Source of the DNA: Gammaproteobacteria bacterium
GTDB taxonomy: Bacteria; Pseudomonadota; Gammaproteobacteria; Methylococcales; UBA2780
NCBI GenBank assembly: GCA_003646305.1
Contig: QNFJ01000004.1
Coordinates: 1-35,364 of the forward strand
Direction: 5' to 3'
Length of the DNA stretch: 35,364 bases
Shown here: positions 1 through 7,683 of the stretch, piece by piece
How the letters are laid out: each line of letters begins with the position of its first letter
How positions within the stretch are numbered: the first letter of the stretch is position 1
Translations under genes and position numbers: made by a program
The notes under the pieces: generated by a model
Database searches by the model: none
What the model saw: only the letters and a program-made list of their open reading frames with translations
Told to the model about the DNA's origin: nothing

Positions 1-32
1 CTTACACAACCTGTTATAAACACTGCTGCCAT
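1..32 (-). CDS. Possible start of a short-chain dehydrogenase (partial, runs off window)
   Basis: Reading the minus strand from an ATG at 32 gives about ten residues, MAAVFITGCV, before the window ends. A hydrophobic strand followed by TG resembles the start of an SDR Rossmann fold (beta-strand then TGxxxGxG), but the glycine motif itself lies outside the window. It would be the fourth gene of the minus-strand dioxygenase group, where a diol dehydrogenase (as BenD acts after BenAB) would make sense. No strong ribosome site is visible. This is a guess from ten residues. Confidence 0.22.
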   Translation of the reverse strand, partial: MAAVFITGCV

Positions 33-99
33 TGCAACTGTGATAAACTGTCACCCTTAATGATCTGTAACTTATTGATTTTTATTGCTGGATTATTTT

Positions 100-1140
100 C
101 TACTCCGGCTGTACAAGCACTTTGATGCCTTCGCCTTTAAGTAATAATTCAAAACCTCTTTCAACTTCTTTCAGTGGCAATACGTGACTAATCAACGGGT
201 TTAAGTCCACCTGTTTATCACGAATTAATTTGCTGGCGTGTTCCCAAGATGAAAATAATTTTCGTCCACTGATGTTATGAATCGTCAGCCCTTTCAGTAA
301 AATAGCTTCTAAATTCACTAAACTTGGACCCGCAGGTACCCCAATCAAACGCAATTCACCCCCTGCAACCGTTGCATGAATAGCCAGGTCTAATGATTCG
401 GGAACGCCAGAGTATTCAAAAGACACGTCAACCCCATTGCCTTGCGTCATATCTTTAATTGTTTTAACGGGATTCGATTTAGCGTCTGATACATTAATGA
501 CTTTATCTGCGCCTAATTCTTGAGCCTGTTTTAACCGTACTGGACTAACATCGGTTGCAATAACTCGGTTAGCACCTAACGCACGTGCTGCTATAATATT
601 CATCAAACCAATTGGGCCGCATCCTGCTACCAACACGTTCATTCCCGACACTCCGCGCCCTTTCAAACTGGCATGTACTGCAATACCAAAAGGTTCAAAC
701 ATCGCCGCGATTTGTGGTGTTATTTCACTGCTTTGCTGCCAAATTAACTTTTCCGGGACAACCGCGTACGACGCAAAACCACCGTCCTCTTCTACCCCTG
801 GGTAACGTGTATTCATACATAAATTTTCTTGCCCCATATGGCAGGTATAACAACGGCCGCAGGAAATATGACTCTCAATACTGACAAAATCATCAATGGA
901 CGCCTTGCTAACACCTTCACCAATAGCGTCAACTACGCCTGAAAACTCATGCCCTAATATGGTTGGCAATTTCATTCTGCTTGATGCAAAAGGAATCCAG
1001 TTATGTATATGCAAATCTGTGCCACAAATGCCCGTAAAAGCAACTTTCACCCTTACTTCACCCGCTTGCGGCTCGGGAATAGCAACTTCTTCCAATGACA
1101 AGCCGCCTATTTCTGGTAAAACTTTGCAAAGTGCTAACAT
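100..1140 (-). CDS. Zinc-dependent alcohol dehydrogenase (MDR family)
   Basis: A 346-residue medium-chain dehydrogenase/reductase, normal length for the family. It should oxidise an alcohol with NAD(P)+ in the cytoplasm. Visible features are the catalytic-zinc region CGTDLHIH and GHEFSGVV near residues 39-68, a four-cysteine structural zinc lobe (CGRCYTCHMGQENLC, about residues 94-108), and the nucleotide-binding motif VAGCGPIGL near 170. It resembles threonine/butanediol/sorbitol dehydrogenase-like members, so the substrate cannot be named. The ATG lies 19 bases after the dioxygenase beta stop, with GGTAGGTAG just upstream, so it is probably co-transcribed with the dioxygenase. A role on an aromatic alcohol or dihydrodiol is inferred from context only. 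Confidence 0.85.
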   Translation of the reverse strand: MLALCKVLPEIGGLSLEEVAIPEPQAGEVRVKVAFTGICGTDLHIHNWIPFASSRMKLPTILGHEFSGVVDAIGEGVSKASIDDFVSIESHISCGRCYTCHMGQENLCMNTRYPGVEEDGGFASYAVVPEKLIWQQSSEITPQIAAMFEPFGIAVHASLKGRGVSGMNVLVAGCGPIGLMNIIAARALGANRVIATDVSPVRLKQAQELGADKVINVSDAKSNPVKTIKDMTQGNGVDVSFEYSGVPESLDLAIHATVAGGELRLIGVPAGPSLVNLEAILLKGLTIHNISGRKLFSSWEHASKLIRDKQVDLNPLISHVLPLKEVERGFELLLKGEGIKVLVQPE

Positions 1141-1159
1141 CTTCTACCTACCATCAAGG

Positions 1160-1651
1160 TTATATATGATAAATATCGAGCACTGTTGGTATACGGTCAT
1201 TCATCAAAATTATTTTTTTGTTTTTAATTAACCAACTATCTTCATCTTTTTGAAGAACGTACTCGTATGCACCAAAGAAATGCCCCTCAGTATGCGCTTT
1301 ATAGTAATGTACACTCCAATTAGTCTTGACCAAACACGTCCCATCATCTTGCATTGTAGGGCGAACGTTTGTTATCAAATGGCACGTTCTTGGTAACGGT
1401 GTAGAAGCTGACGAATGCCCCGACTTAATTCTAAAAATACGGTCTTCTAAACCAATTTTTGAGTTGTAATACATCAGTGACAGCTCATTATTTGGATCAC
1501 TTGTATACTCGTGTTCATCGTGCCAACTGGGTATCCAATACTCACAATCATCTGCGAACAATGCTAACCAGTCGTCCCATTTTTTTTCGTCCAAACACTC
1601 GGATTCTGTGTATAAAAACGCCTCTACTGAATGCTGCAAATCATCTTTCAT
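1160..1651 (-). CDS. Aromatic-ring-hydroxylating dioxygenase, beta (small) subunit
   Basis: A 163-residue SnoaL-like small subunit of a Rieske non-haem iron oxygenase, matching the length of BenB/XylY. It plays a structural role in the alpha3beta3 terminal oxygenase. Family-like segments include DDWLALFADDCEYWIPSW near the N-terminus and FFGAYEYVL followed by KKIILMNDRIP near the C-terminus. The start is set at 1651 because AAGGA sits seven bases upstream; the frame stays open 20 codons further up, but that extension overlaps the end of the alpha gene and is basic and unlike the family. It follows the alpha gene by 28 bases and is followed by an alcohol dehydrogenase. Confidence 0.88.
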   Translation of the reverse strand: MKDDLQHSVEAFLYTESECLDEKKWDDWLALFADDCEYWIPSWHDEHEYTSDPNNELSLMYYNSKIGLEDRIFRIKSGHSSASTPLPRTCHLITNVRPTMQDDGTCLVKTNWSVHYYKAHTEGHFFGAYEYVLQKDEDSWLIKNKKIILMNDRIPTVLDIYHI

Positions 1652-1679
1652 CTTTTTTTCCTTATAAGGTGATTTAACC

Positions 1680-3023
1680 TTACTTAATATTCTCTGCAGC
1701 TTGACCCGCATTCATCAATTCAACCCAATAACGATGCTGCGCGAGAAAGAGACCTTCGTCTTCAATTTTCGCGCCACTACTAAAGGGCGTTAAACCGATT
1801 TCATCCGCATATTGATTAGGCCCTGAGATTTGCTGTATAGCACCGCGAGAAATATCACTCCAAGGTGTATATTCAGCCAATGCCCCTATGTGGCCCGCAT
1901 CAAATTCAGATAAGTCATCAGACGTTGCCATACCACTAGCATTGAAGAAGTCTTCGTATTGGCGCAGTCTATTTTTTCGCTCTTCGGCCGGTTCACCAAC
2001 AGGTGCAATAACATAAATAGTGACTTCTGTCTTATCAGCGGCCAAAGGTCGGAACATACGAATTTGCGAACTCATTTGATCCATTAAAAACATGCTGGGA
2101 TAAATCAGCTGATTTCTTAACCGGCCTATCATCCAATTAGTTTCGGCTTCACCAAACTTTTCCTCAAGCTCAGCTTTTTTAGAATAAATCGGTCTGTCTT
2201 CTGGGTTGCTCCAATCTGACCATAACAACGTATGGCCATGCCCAAAATCAAAATACCCACCAGCCAATTTACCTAAACTAGCGGCATCCATTGCTTTTGT
2301 TTTCTCGCCTTCATGGGCCATTTCTGCTCTGTTCTTCATCGTTGCAACATAGTTCCAATGCACCGTTGATACGTGATATCCATCAACGCCATTTTCCGCC
2401 TGAGCCTTCCAGTTTGCATCGAAGGTATACGTTGAAGATCCTTTTAGCACCTCTAAACCTTGCGGAGACTGGTCAACCAACATATCAATAATACGAGTTG
2501 TTTCGCCTAACCAATCTTCCAGAGGATGTGCGTTTTCATTAAGCGTTGCAAATATAAATCCTCGGTAACTTGTTACGCCAGGTAATTTAGCTAGGCCCAA
2601 CTTAGATTTATCAAACTCTGGCGGGTAGCCGCCTTTGTCCTCATCTTTAACGTTAACTAACTTACCAGTCGTATCGTAAACCCAGCCATGAAAAGGGCAT
2701 GAATACAGCCCGGTGTTACCCATTTTCGTACGGCATAATGTTACGCCACGATGCCGACAAGCATTAATGTAGCCTCCAATTTCTCCTTTTTTATTACGGT
2801 TAATAATGACCGGCTGACGACCAATATGCCCCGTAATAAAGTCCTTTTTCTTGGGTATTTGACTTTCATGACACATATAGACCCAAACTTTTTCCCATAC
2901 GTATTTCAGCTCAAGCTCAAACAATTCTGGATCCGTAAAAATTCGACGATCCACCTGATACTTACCTGTTTTAGGGTCTTCAACCAAATACCTTGAATAA
3001 TCTATCTTTTCACTTTCTGACAT
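1680..3023 (-). CDS. Aromatic-ring-hydroxylating dioxygenase, alpha subunit (benzoate/toluate type)
   Basis: The catalytic subunit of a Rieske dioxygenase (447 residues), forming cis-dihydrodiols from an aromatic acid if it behaves like BenA/XylX. The Rieske [2Fe-2S] ligands are visible as CRHRG and CPFHGW, and the mononuclear iron region as ENGVDGYHVSTVHWNY, which closely follows the benzoate-dioxygenase pattern. Other BenA-like stretches are VDQSPQGLEVLKGSSTY, NWMIGRLRNQLIYPS and RQYEDFFNASGMA. The start at 3023 has GAGGAA eight bases upstream; a TTG five codons earlier is less likely. No reductase (benC) is adjacent, so electrons must come from a gene elsewhere. Benzoate, anthranilate or a substituted benzoate cannot be told apart by eye. 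Its original upstream region now abuts a broken cytochrome gene and an IS30 remnant. Confidence 0.9.
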   Translation of the reverse strand: MSESEKIDYSRYLVEDPKTGKYQVDRRIFTDPELFELELKYVWEKVWVYMCHESQIPKKKDFITGHIGRQPVIINRNKKGEIGGYINACRHRGVTLCRTKMGNTGLYSCPFHGWVYDTTGKLVNVKDEDKGGYPPEFDKSKLGLAKLPGVTSYRGFIFATLNENAHPLEDWLGETTRIIDMLVDQSPQGLEVLKGSSTYTFDANWKAQAENGVDGYHVSTVHWNYVATMKNRAEMAHEGEKTKAMDAASLGKLAGGYFDFGHGHTLLWSDWSNPEDRPIYSKKAELEEKFGEAETNWMIGRLRNQLIYPSMFLMDQMSSQIRMFRPLAADKTEVTIYVIAPVGEPAEERKNRLRQYEDFFNASGMATSDDLSEFDAGHIGALAEYTPWSDISRGAIQQISGPNQYADEIGLTPFSSGAKIEDEGLFLAQHRYWVELMNAGQAAENIK

Positions 3024-3053
3024 ACTATATTTCCTCAAGCCATGTGTTGTTTT

Positions 3054-3218
3054 CTAATGTGACACGCAGTCATAAATATCACTAATTTCTTTAGCCGATA
3101 ACTTCTCGTCCCACGCAGGCATACTGCCTTTTCCTTCAACTACTGATTTTCAAATTTTAATTTATCGTCTTTTGGAAATGTTAGCAAATCATAGTTACCG
3201 CCAGAGGTTTTCATATCG
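3054..3218 (-). pseudogene. Remnant of a cytochrome c gene, truncated and frameshifted
   Basis: On the minus strand, just upstream of the dioxygenase alpha gene, two frames together encode the end of a class I cytochrome c domain. One frame gives DMKTSGGNYDLLTFPKDD and stops (TAG); the next frame continues with GKGSMPAWDEKLS and KEISDIYDCVS, then stops at 3054. The MPAW methionine-ligand segment and the final DIY helix are typical of small c-type cytochromes of alcohol-oxidising systems. The haem-binding CxxCH and signal peptide are absent because the 5' part stops where the IS30 remnant begins. It is dead by both truncation and frameshift. It may once have been first in the dioxygenase operon. 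Confidence 0.6.
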
Positions 3219-3220
3219 TG

Positions 3221-3985
3221 AATTCAACTCCGAAGTGCAACTCCCCTAATTGGAAGAGGGTAAGTTACGTTAACCTAGTAACTATTCCCACCGACCAAAG
3301 CAAGAGGAACCACCATGAGCAGTTACACGCAACTTACTCAAGGACAACGATACCAGGTCGAGGCCTTATTGGAAGGAGAGCATAACCAGAGTGATATCTC
3401 CATGATACTTGGGGTGCATAAATCCACGATCAGCCGAGAGTTAAAACGCAACGGAGTGGAAAAGCAATACGACCAAATAGACGCTCAACGCTTGACGGTA
3501 GCTCGCCGCAAAGCAAAGACTCAGCTACGAATTCCAGAAGAGACCTAGGAATGGGTTGGGTTGCTGCTAAGGGAAGAATGGAGTCCAGAGCAAATCAGTG
3601 GCTGGCTTGCCGCTGAAAAACAGATAAAAATCAGCCATGAATGGATTTACCAAGCGGTGATTGATGATAAGAATCAGAAAGGTGATCTCCACCTTCATTT
3701 GCGCTGTCAAAAGCGGCGTAAAAAACGTTATGGAACTTATTCACGCCGCGGACAGATAAAAGAGTGAGTGAGCATTGATCAGCGCCCCAGCGTCGTTGAT
3801 GAACGCTCACGCATTGGTGACTGGGAAGCAGATATTGTTATTGGCCGGCAAGGGGGAGAGGTGCTCGTTACCTTAATTTGTGCGTAAAACGCGTTTTAAC
3901 CTGATACTGATAGGCCTTGCCATCAACAAAACGGTACAGGTCGTTAAAGAGACAATTGGTTTTTTCTATTCTTTGAAGTAGATTT
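3221..3985 (+). mobile_element. Decayed, 3'-truncated IS30-family insertion sequence
   Basis: The left boundary is placed near 3221, where the cytochrome remnant ends and non-coding terminal-repeat-like sequence (starting ATTCAACTCCGAAGTGCAAC) begins. The body is an IS30 transposase reading frame with several disabling mutations. The right end is missing: transposase similarity fades near 3985 and the leader of the activator gene follows, so no matching right repeat or target duplication can be identified. Exact boundaries are estimates. Confidence 0.7.
3315..3980 (+). pseudogene. IS30-family transposase, broken
   Basis: The frame opens with MSSYTQLTQGQRYQVEALL and an HTH (DISMILGVHKSTISRELKRN), the usual IS30 N-terminus. 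It is interrupted in frame by TAG at 3546-3548 and TGA at 3765-3767, yet the same frame continues on both sides (LLREEWSPEQISGWL, then VSIDQRPSVVDERSRIGDWE with the first catalytic aspartate of the DDE domain). Near 3885 it stops again, and a frame change recovers RKTRFNLI and INKTVQVVKETI. The rest of the catalytic domain, including later acidic residues, is absent. It cannot make a working transposase. The TGA is one transition from CGA arginine, consistent with ordinary decay. Confidence 0.85.
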
Positions 3986-4034
3986 GGCAGAAAAGGCCGT
4001 TTTTAGTGGAAGCTTAATTCTTATGTTACTGTCC

Positions 4035-4063
4035 TTGGCTGTCTCATTGTATGAACTTAAGAT
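4035..4063 (+). promoter_or_regulatory. Possible sigma-70 promoter for the activator gene
   Basis: TTGGCT (4035-4040) and TAAGAT (4058-4063) are separated by 17 bases and lie about 50 bases before the preferred ATG at 4113. Each hexamer matches four of six consensus positions. The position between the IS30 remnant and the gene supports an own promoter, but this is a weak sequence-only call. Confidence 0.35.
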
Positions 4064-4112
4064 TTCATGTCAGGCTTTGAATATAGAGTTGGAAGGTATT
4101 CGTGCAAAAAAT

Positions 4113-5807
4113 ATGGTAAAAAAAACGTTTGAGTTAAGTGAAAGCCTTTATCAGGGCTTAATCGATAAAATTCAGTTTCTTCCTGAAGAGGGAAAGATAT
4201 GGCTGAGTGATCAGAGAATGATTCTTCTCCATACTGGAACGTTAGGGGTACTGAGAAAAGAATTGGTAGAAGTATTGGGTATGCATGGGGCAAGAAAAGT
4301 ATTGACTCGTATGGGTTATGTTTCTGGAGCGAGAGATGCTTGTTTGGCGAGTAAACTGAGTCCAGAGGCCTCGGAGATAGATATTTTCTCTGCGGGACCA
4401 TTGCTGCATAAGTTAGAAGGTGTTGTTTGTGCTAAGCCGATAAAAATAGATTTCGACTTAGAAAAAGGTGATTACTATGGCGAATTTATTTGGGAAAACT
4501 CCTACGAGTGTGATGTGCACACCGCTGAGTTTGGCCTAGCAGATGAATCTGTCTGCTGGTCAGAGGTAGGTTACGCATGTGGGCACACAAGCCACTTTAT
4601 GGGGAAATTTATTTTGTACAAGGAAGTTGAGTGTCGAGGTAAAGGGGATGCCTGTTGCAGAGTCATAGGTAAACCAATAGAAGATTGGGGAGAAGAAGAG
4701 GCGGGGGTGGAGTACTTTGAGCCTGAGAATATCCGTGAAGAGATTGTTAAATTGGAATCTCAGGTACATGAGTTGATAGTGCAAGATTCATTGGAATCAC
4801 CTTTGATAGGGAGAGCAAAGGTATTTAAAAAAGCATTATCACTTTTAAAATTGGCAGCGCGGGGGCCTGTTACCGTGTTATTTACCGGAGAGACGGGAGT
4901 TGGAAAAGAGGTTTTTGCAAAAGAATTGCATGCATTAAGTGAGCGATCAGACAAGCCATTTGTAGCATTTAACTGTGCGGCAGTTCCTGATGATCTGCTT
5001 GAGTCTGAACTTTTTGGTGTATTAAAAGGAGCCTTTACAGGAGCAACTGACTCTAGACCAGGTCGGTTTGAGAGAGCTGATGGTGGAACGCTATTTCTTG
5101 ATGAGGTGGGAGAGCTTTCTAGTCAGGCGCAAGCGAAACTATTGCGTGTACTTCAAGAGGGTGAACTTGAAAGGGTCGGTGATGTAAAAACGCGTAAAGT
5201 CGACGTGAGGATCATTGCTGCAACGAATAGAAAGTTGAAGGATGAGGTTAAAACGAAGGCTTTCAGGGAAGACCTGTACTTTAGGTTGAACATATTTCCT
5301 ATTGAGATTCCAGCACTCAGGGATCGAGGAGAGGATGTGCAGCTGTTAGCGCAGTTTTTTTTGAAGAAAAGTAACAGTAAGTATGGTAAGAAAGTAATCG
5401 GGGTGACCGACCGAGCAAACGATATGTTATTAAAATATCAATGGCCTGGGAATATCAGAGAGCTTGAAAACCTGATTGAGCGTGGAGTTATTCTGACCCC
5501 AAATGGTCAGCGAATTGATCGTGATATTTTATTTGCAACAACAGAGCACGAAGATGATTCGAGTAATTCTCTGGGGCTTGATATTTCTTCGGGTAGTTAT
5601 TTTAAAAATATCAAAAAAATGTCAAATTCATTCTTTGATTCATTTATTGAGTCGCATACAACTTTATATGATCTTGAATTGGACATAATGGATAAAGCGG
5701 TTAATCGAGCATCGGGCAACCTCTCTGAGGCTGCAAGGCTTTTAGGTATGACTAGACCGCAATTGGCTTACCGGCTGGATAAAAAGAAAGATAAAAACAG
5801 AGAATAA
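4113..5807 (+). CDS. XylR/DmpR-type sigma-54-dependent activator of aromatic catabolism
   Basis: A 564-residue regulator with the full XylR/DmpR plan: an N-terminal effector-sensing domain (EEGKIWLSDQRMILLH, then a V4R-like region with GYACGHTSHFMG and CRGKGDACCRVIGK), a coiled linker near 210-235, an AAA+ domain and a Fis-type HTH (about 531-558). The Walker A motif is GETGVGKE (259-266), the sigma-54 contact loop GAFTGA (306-311), and Walker B GGTLFLDE (324-331). In this family phenols or toluenes bind the N-terminal domain and release the ATPase. The start at 4113 matches the XylR N-terminus; the frame stays open to 3984 with a hydrophobic stretch, probably untranslated leader. It is the only regulator in the window and lies near two -24/-12 promoters (7329 and 30897) that it probably controls. 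Confidence 0.92.
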   Translation: MVKKTFELSESLYQGLIDKIQFLPEEGKIWLSDQRMILLHTGTLGVLRKELVEVLGMHGARKVLTRMGYVSGARDACLASKLSPEASEIDIFSAGPLLHKLEGVVCAKPIKIDFDLEKGDYYGEFIWENSYECDVHTAEFGLADESVCWSEVGYACGHTSHFMGKFILYKEVECRGKGDACCRVIGKPIEDWGEEEAGVEYFEPENIREEIVKLESQVHELIVQDSLESPLIGRAKVFKKALSLLKLAARGPVTVLFTGETGVGKEVFAKELHALSERSDKPFVAFNCAAVPDDLLESELFGVLKGAFTGATDSRPGRFERADGGTLFLDEVGELSSQAQAKLLRVLQEGELERVGDVKTRKVDVRIIAATNRKLKDEVKTKAFREDLYFRLNIFPIEIPALRDRGEDVQLLAQFFLKKSNSKYGKKVIGVTDRANDMLLKYQWPGNIRELENLIERGVILTPNGQRIDRDILFATTEHEDDSSNSLGLDISSGSYFKNIKKMSNSFFDSFIESHTTLYDLELDIMDKAVNRASGNLSEAARLLGMTRPQLAYRLDKKKDKNRE

Positions 5808-5816
5808 ACTTCGGAA

Positions 5817-5840
5817 TAAAAAATCCCATGCAAGCATGGG
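5817..5840 (-). terminator. Intrinsic terminator for the minus-strand alcohol dehydrogenase
   Basis: A perfect 7-bp stem CCCATGC/GCATGGG with a two-base loop occupies 5825-5840. Read on the minus strand it is followed at once by ATTTTTTA (5824 down to 5817), the form of a Rho-independent terminator. It would end transcripts coming from the alcohol dehydrogenase at 6004-7065 before they run into the activator gene. Confidence 0.65.
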
Positions 5841-5869
5841 TACCGAGGTTTTTGGTCAGTTAAGGAGGT

Positions 5870-5902
5870 GCTATCAGCCCTTCATCCTGAAGAGCTGATA
5901 GC
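5870..5902. other. Long stem-loop between convergent genes
   Basis: GCTATCAGC (5870-5878) pairs with GCTGATAGC (5894-5902), and inside it CTTCA (5880-5884) pairs with TGAAG (5888-5892) around a TCC loop, leaving one mismatched pair. The result is a nearly continuous 14-bp hairpin without a U-tract on either strand. It lies in the 196-base gap between the activator and the convergent alcohol dehydrogenase. It could be a transcription barrier, an mRNA-stabilising structure or a small-RNA element; nothing else is recognised in this gap. Confidence 0.45.
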
Positions 5903-6003
5903 CCAGTCGGGTCTTTGTATTGCACAAAAACCCTAGTTTTTCCCCAAAATAAGGGCAGGAGCAAACTGTAAACACCAATCCATTGCTATTTATGCTCAGG
6001 TTA

Positions 6004-7065
6004 TTAAGGTTTGATGAGTAATTTTAATGCGTTGTCCGTCTTAAGGTGAAATGCCTCAAAAGCCTTATCTATATTGTTAAGGGAGAAGTCGTGAGAAAAA
6101 TATTCTTCGGGGTTCAGAACGCCTCGCTCCATTAATCTGAGAGCTTCCCACATATAAGGCTGTACATTTGCAAAACCATTCATGTGTAAGCTGATGTCTC
6201 TTAAGAATACATCGGCTAGGACAAGATTAAACTCAGCATCGCAAAATACACCAATAGCAGCAATGGTACCTCCTGGGCGAATCATATCCAGTGCCATTTG
6301 TAGCGTTTCTGGATAACCAACAACTTCGATTATTTTGTCAAAGCCGCGCCCTTTTGTGATAGAAAGCGCTTTCTCTTTGAAGTCTTCTTGACTGGTATTG
6401 ATAGGAATTGCGCCTTTCTTAGCTGCTATTTCTAGGCGGTATGGTTGGTTGTCAAAAACGACAACGTTGCCAGCAGATTTGCTGAGAGCAATGTCTAGCG
6501 TCATTAATCCAGTTGGGCCGCAACCGATAATGGCAACATTCTCTCCAGGCTGAATATTCGCTAAGTTATTCGCGATAATGGCAGAAGGTAAATTGCAAGA
6601 AAGCGTTAAAGCCGCCTTGTCGGAAATAGAGTCAGGGACCTTTATGGTGTGTGCTTCAGCGTGAGGTAAAATCATAGCCTCAGCATGAGTTCCATTTAAA
6701 TCTCCAAATGGTATACCAAATCCATAGACTGCTTTTTGTGTGGTTTCACAGTGCGCGGTTTGATCAACTTCGCACATATAGCATTCACCACAGGAACAAG
6801 AGTATGCCATTGATACTCTGTCTCCAGGTTTGAATTTTGTGATGCCACTGCCTATTTCGACCACTTCGCCACAGAGCTCATGCCCAGTTGGAGAGTGACC
6901 TCTTTCCATAAAAGGGTCTAGTGCGCCTCTATATAGATGTAGGTCAGAGCCACAGATCGAAGTGGCTTTAACGTTAACAAGTACCTCATGTGGTTGAGCA
7001 ATTTTAGGATCATCTTTTGTACCGCAGCGAATATCTTCAGGGCCGTAATATATAGCAGCTTTCAT
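6004..7065 (-). CDS. Zinc-dependent alcohol dehydrogenase (MDR family), divergent from the dmp operon
   Basis: A 353-residue MDR enzyme distinct from the one at 100-1140. It carries CGSDLHLYRG and GHELCGEVVEIG (catalytic zinc region, about residues 38-70), a cysteine-rich structural zinc lobe (CSCGECYMCEVDQTAHC) and the NAD-binding motif IIGCGPTGL near residue 180. The ATG at 7065 is preceded by TTGGAG about ten bases upstream. It is transcribed away from the phenol hydroxylase operon and ends at the terminator at 5817-5840. In this setting it could oxidise benzylic alcohols made when TMO attacks an alkyl side chain, but the family is broad and the substrate is unknown. Confidence 0.85.
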   Translation of the reverse strand: MKAAIYYGPEDIRCGTKDDPKIAQPHEVLVNVKATSICGSDLHLYRGALDPFMERGHSPTGHELCGEVVEIGSGITKFKPGDRVSMAYSCSCGECYMCEVDQTAHCETTQKAVYGFGIPFGDLNGTHAEAMILPHAEAHTIKVPDSISDKAALTLSCNLPSAIIANNLANIQPGENVAIIGCGPTGLMTLDIALSKSAGNVVVFDNQPYRLEIAAKKGAIPINTSQEDFKEKALSITKGRGFDKIIEVVGYPETLQMALDMIRPGGTIAAIGVFCDAEFNLVLADVFLRDISLHMNGFANVQPYMWEALRLMERGVLNPEEYFSHDFSLNNIDKAFEAFHLKTDNALKLLIKP

Positions 7066-7100
7066 CGTCTGTTTTCTCCAATTTTATTGTTGTATAAACA

Positions 7101-7120
7101 GGTTCAGCAAATATTGAGCC
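7101..7120. promoter_or_regulatory. Imperfect inverted repeat upstream of the dmp promoter (candidate activator site)
   Basis: GGTTCA and TGAGCC flank an eight-base centre, an inverted repeat with one mismatch per arm, about 220 bases upstream of the -24/-12 promoter at 7329. Enhancer sites for XylR/DmpR-type proteins usually lie 100-200 bases upstream. The arms do not match the published XylR-type consensus orientation (TTGA...TCAA), so this is only a candidate. Confidence 0.25.
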
Positions 7121-7219
7121 AATTTCAGATAGTTGTCCCTAACAGCGAATGGTTGTAAGGGCTGCAGATGAGTAGCTGTAAATATAATGTCTTTATAGAA
7201 AACATTAGGTCAGGCATTT

Positions 7220-7255
7220 TTCATCACTACATAAATTCATCAGATAATTTCATCA
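7220..7255 (+). repeat. Three direct copies of TTCATCA upstream of the dmp promoter
   Basis: TTCATCA occurs at 7220-7226, 7236-7242 and 7249-7255 in AT-rich DNA, at centre spacings of 16 and 13 bases, some 75-110 bases upstream of the -24 element. This is the usual zone for activator or IHF contact on sigma-54 promoters. No known protein site is recognised in the repeat. The rest of the 309-base gap 7066-7374 holds only the inverted repeat at 7101 and the promoter at 7329. Confidence 0.4.
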
Positions 7256-7328
7256 TTTGGTGAGGCCACTTAATTGGTTTAAAAGTCCAAATCTAACAAA
7301 AAGCTTATAAATCAACCTGCTTTGCATT

Positions 7329-7344
7329 TGGCATGGCTTATGCA
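7329..7344 (+). promoter_or_regulatory. Sigma-54 (-24/-12) promoter of the phenol hydroxylase operon
   Basis: TGGCATGGCTTATGCA has GG at 7330-7331 and GC at 7342-7343, exactly the 12-base spacing of RpoN promoters (consensus TGGCAYR-N4-TTGCW, one mismatch). It lies 31 bases before dmpK, predicting a transcription start near 7355 and a short leader. The presence of a DmpR-type activator in the window fits. Confidence 0.85.
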
Positions 7345-7374
7345 AAGTTTGTTGTAAATGGACATTAAAGTTGA

Positions 7375-7623
7375 ATGATGAGTAAAGAGAAGTTCCTGAA
7401 ATATGTACATGTCACTGGGCTGCAGAGTAACAAGTTCATTGAGTTTGATTTTGCGATAGGTGATCCGCTGCTTTACGTGGAGCTAATTCTTCCAATTGAT
7501 CAATTCCAAGTATTTTGTGCAAAAAATAAGGTTCTTTTTTTAACGCCAGAGCAGGTTAAAGAAGTGGATTATGACCGCCTTAAATGGAGGTATGGAAGCC
7601 CAGGAGAGCTTGAAGAAGCTTAA
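7375..7623 (+). CDS. dmpK: Phenol hydroxylase assembly protein P0 (DmpK family)
   Basis: An 82-residue protein matching DmpK/PhK, the small accessory protein needed for assembly or iron loading of multicomponent phenol hydroxylases and not part of the catalytic cycle. The family-typical core is KFIEFDFAIGDPLLYVELIL, and the tail KWRYGSPGE also fits. The gene begins ATGATG with no strong ribosome site, so either methionine may be used. It is first in the operon, as in the Pseudomonas dmp cluster, 31 bases after the sigma-54 promoter and 60 bases before dmpL. Confidence 0.88.
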   Translation: MMSKEKFLKYVHVTGLQSNKFIEFDFAIGDPLLYVELILPIDQFQVFCAKNKVLFLTPEQVKEVDYDRLKWRYGSPGELEEA

Positions 7624-7683
7624 TAAGTCAAGAGTATTTATTTTAAGTGTAAGCATTTAAAAATACAGAGGGGAATAAGATAG

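Noticed and set aside
3984..4112. N-terminal extension of the activator with a hydrophobic segment (possible membrane anchor)
   Set aside because: XylR/DmpR proteins begin at the equivalent of codon 4113; the extra frame opens with a TTG in the IS30 scar and overlaps the likely promoter.
5841..6003. Possible integron attC-type site near GTTAAGG at 5859
   Set aside because: The flanking sequence lacks a matching inverse core and no integrase or cassette structure is present.
7310..7328. IHF-like site (AATCAACCTG) next to the -24 element
   Set aside because: It misses the TTR half at the required spacing and is closer to the promoter than usual.
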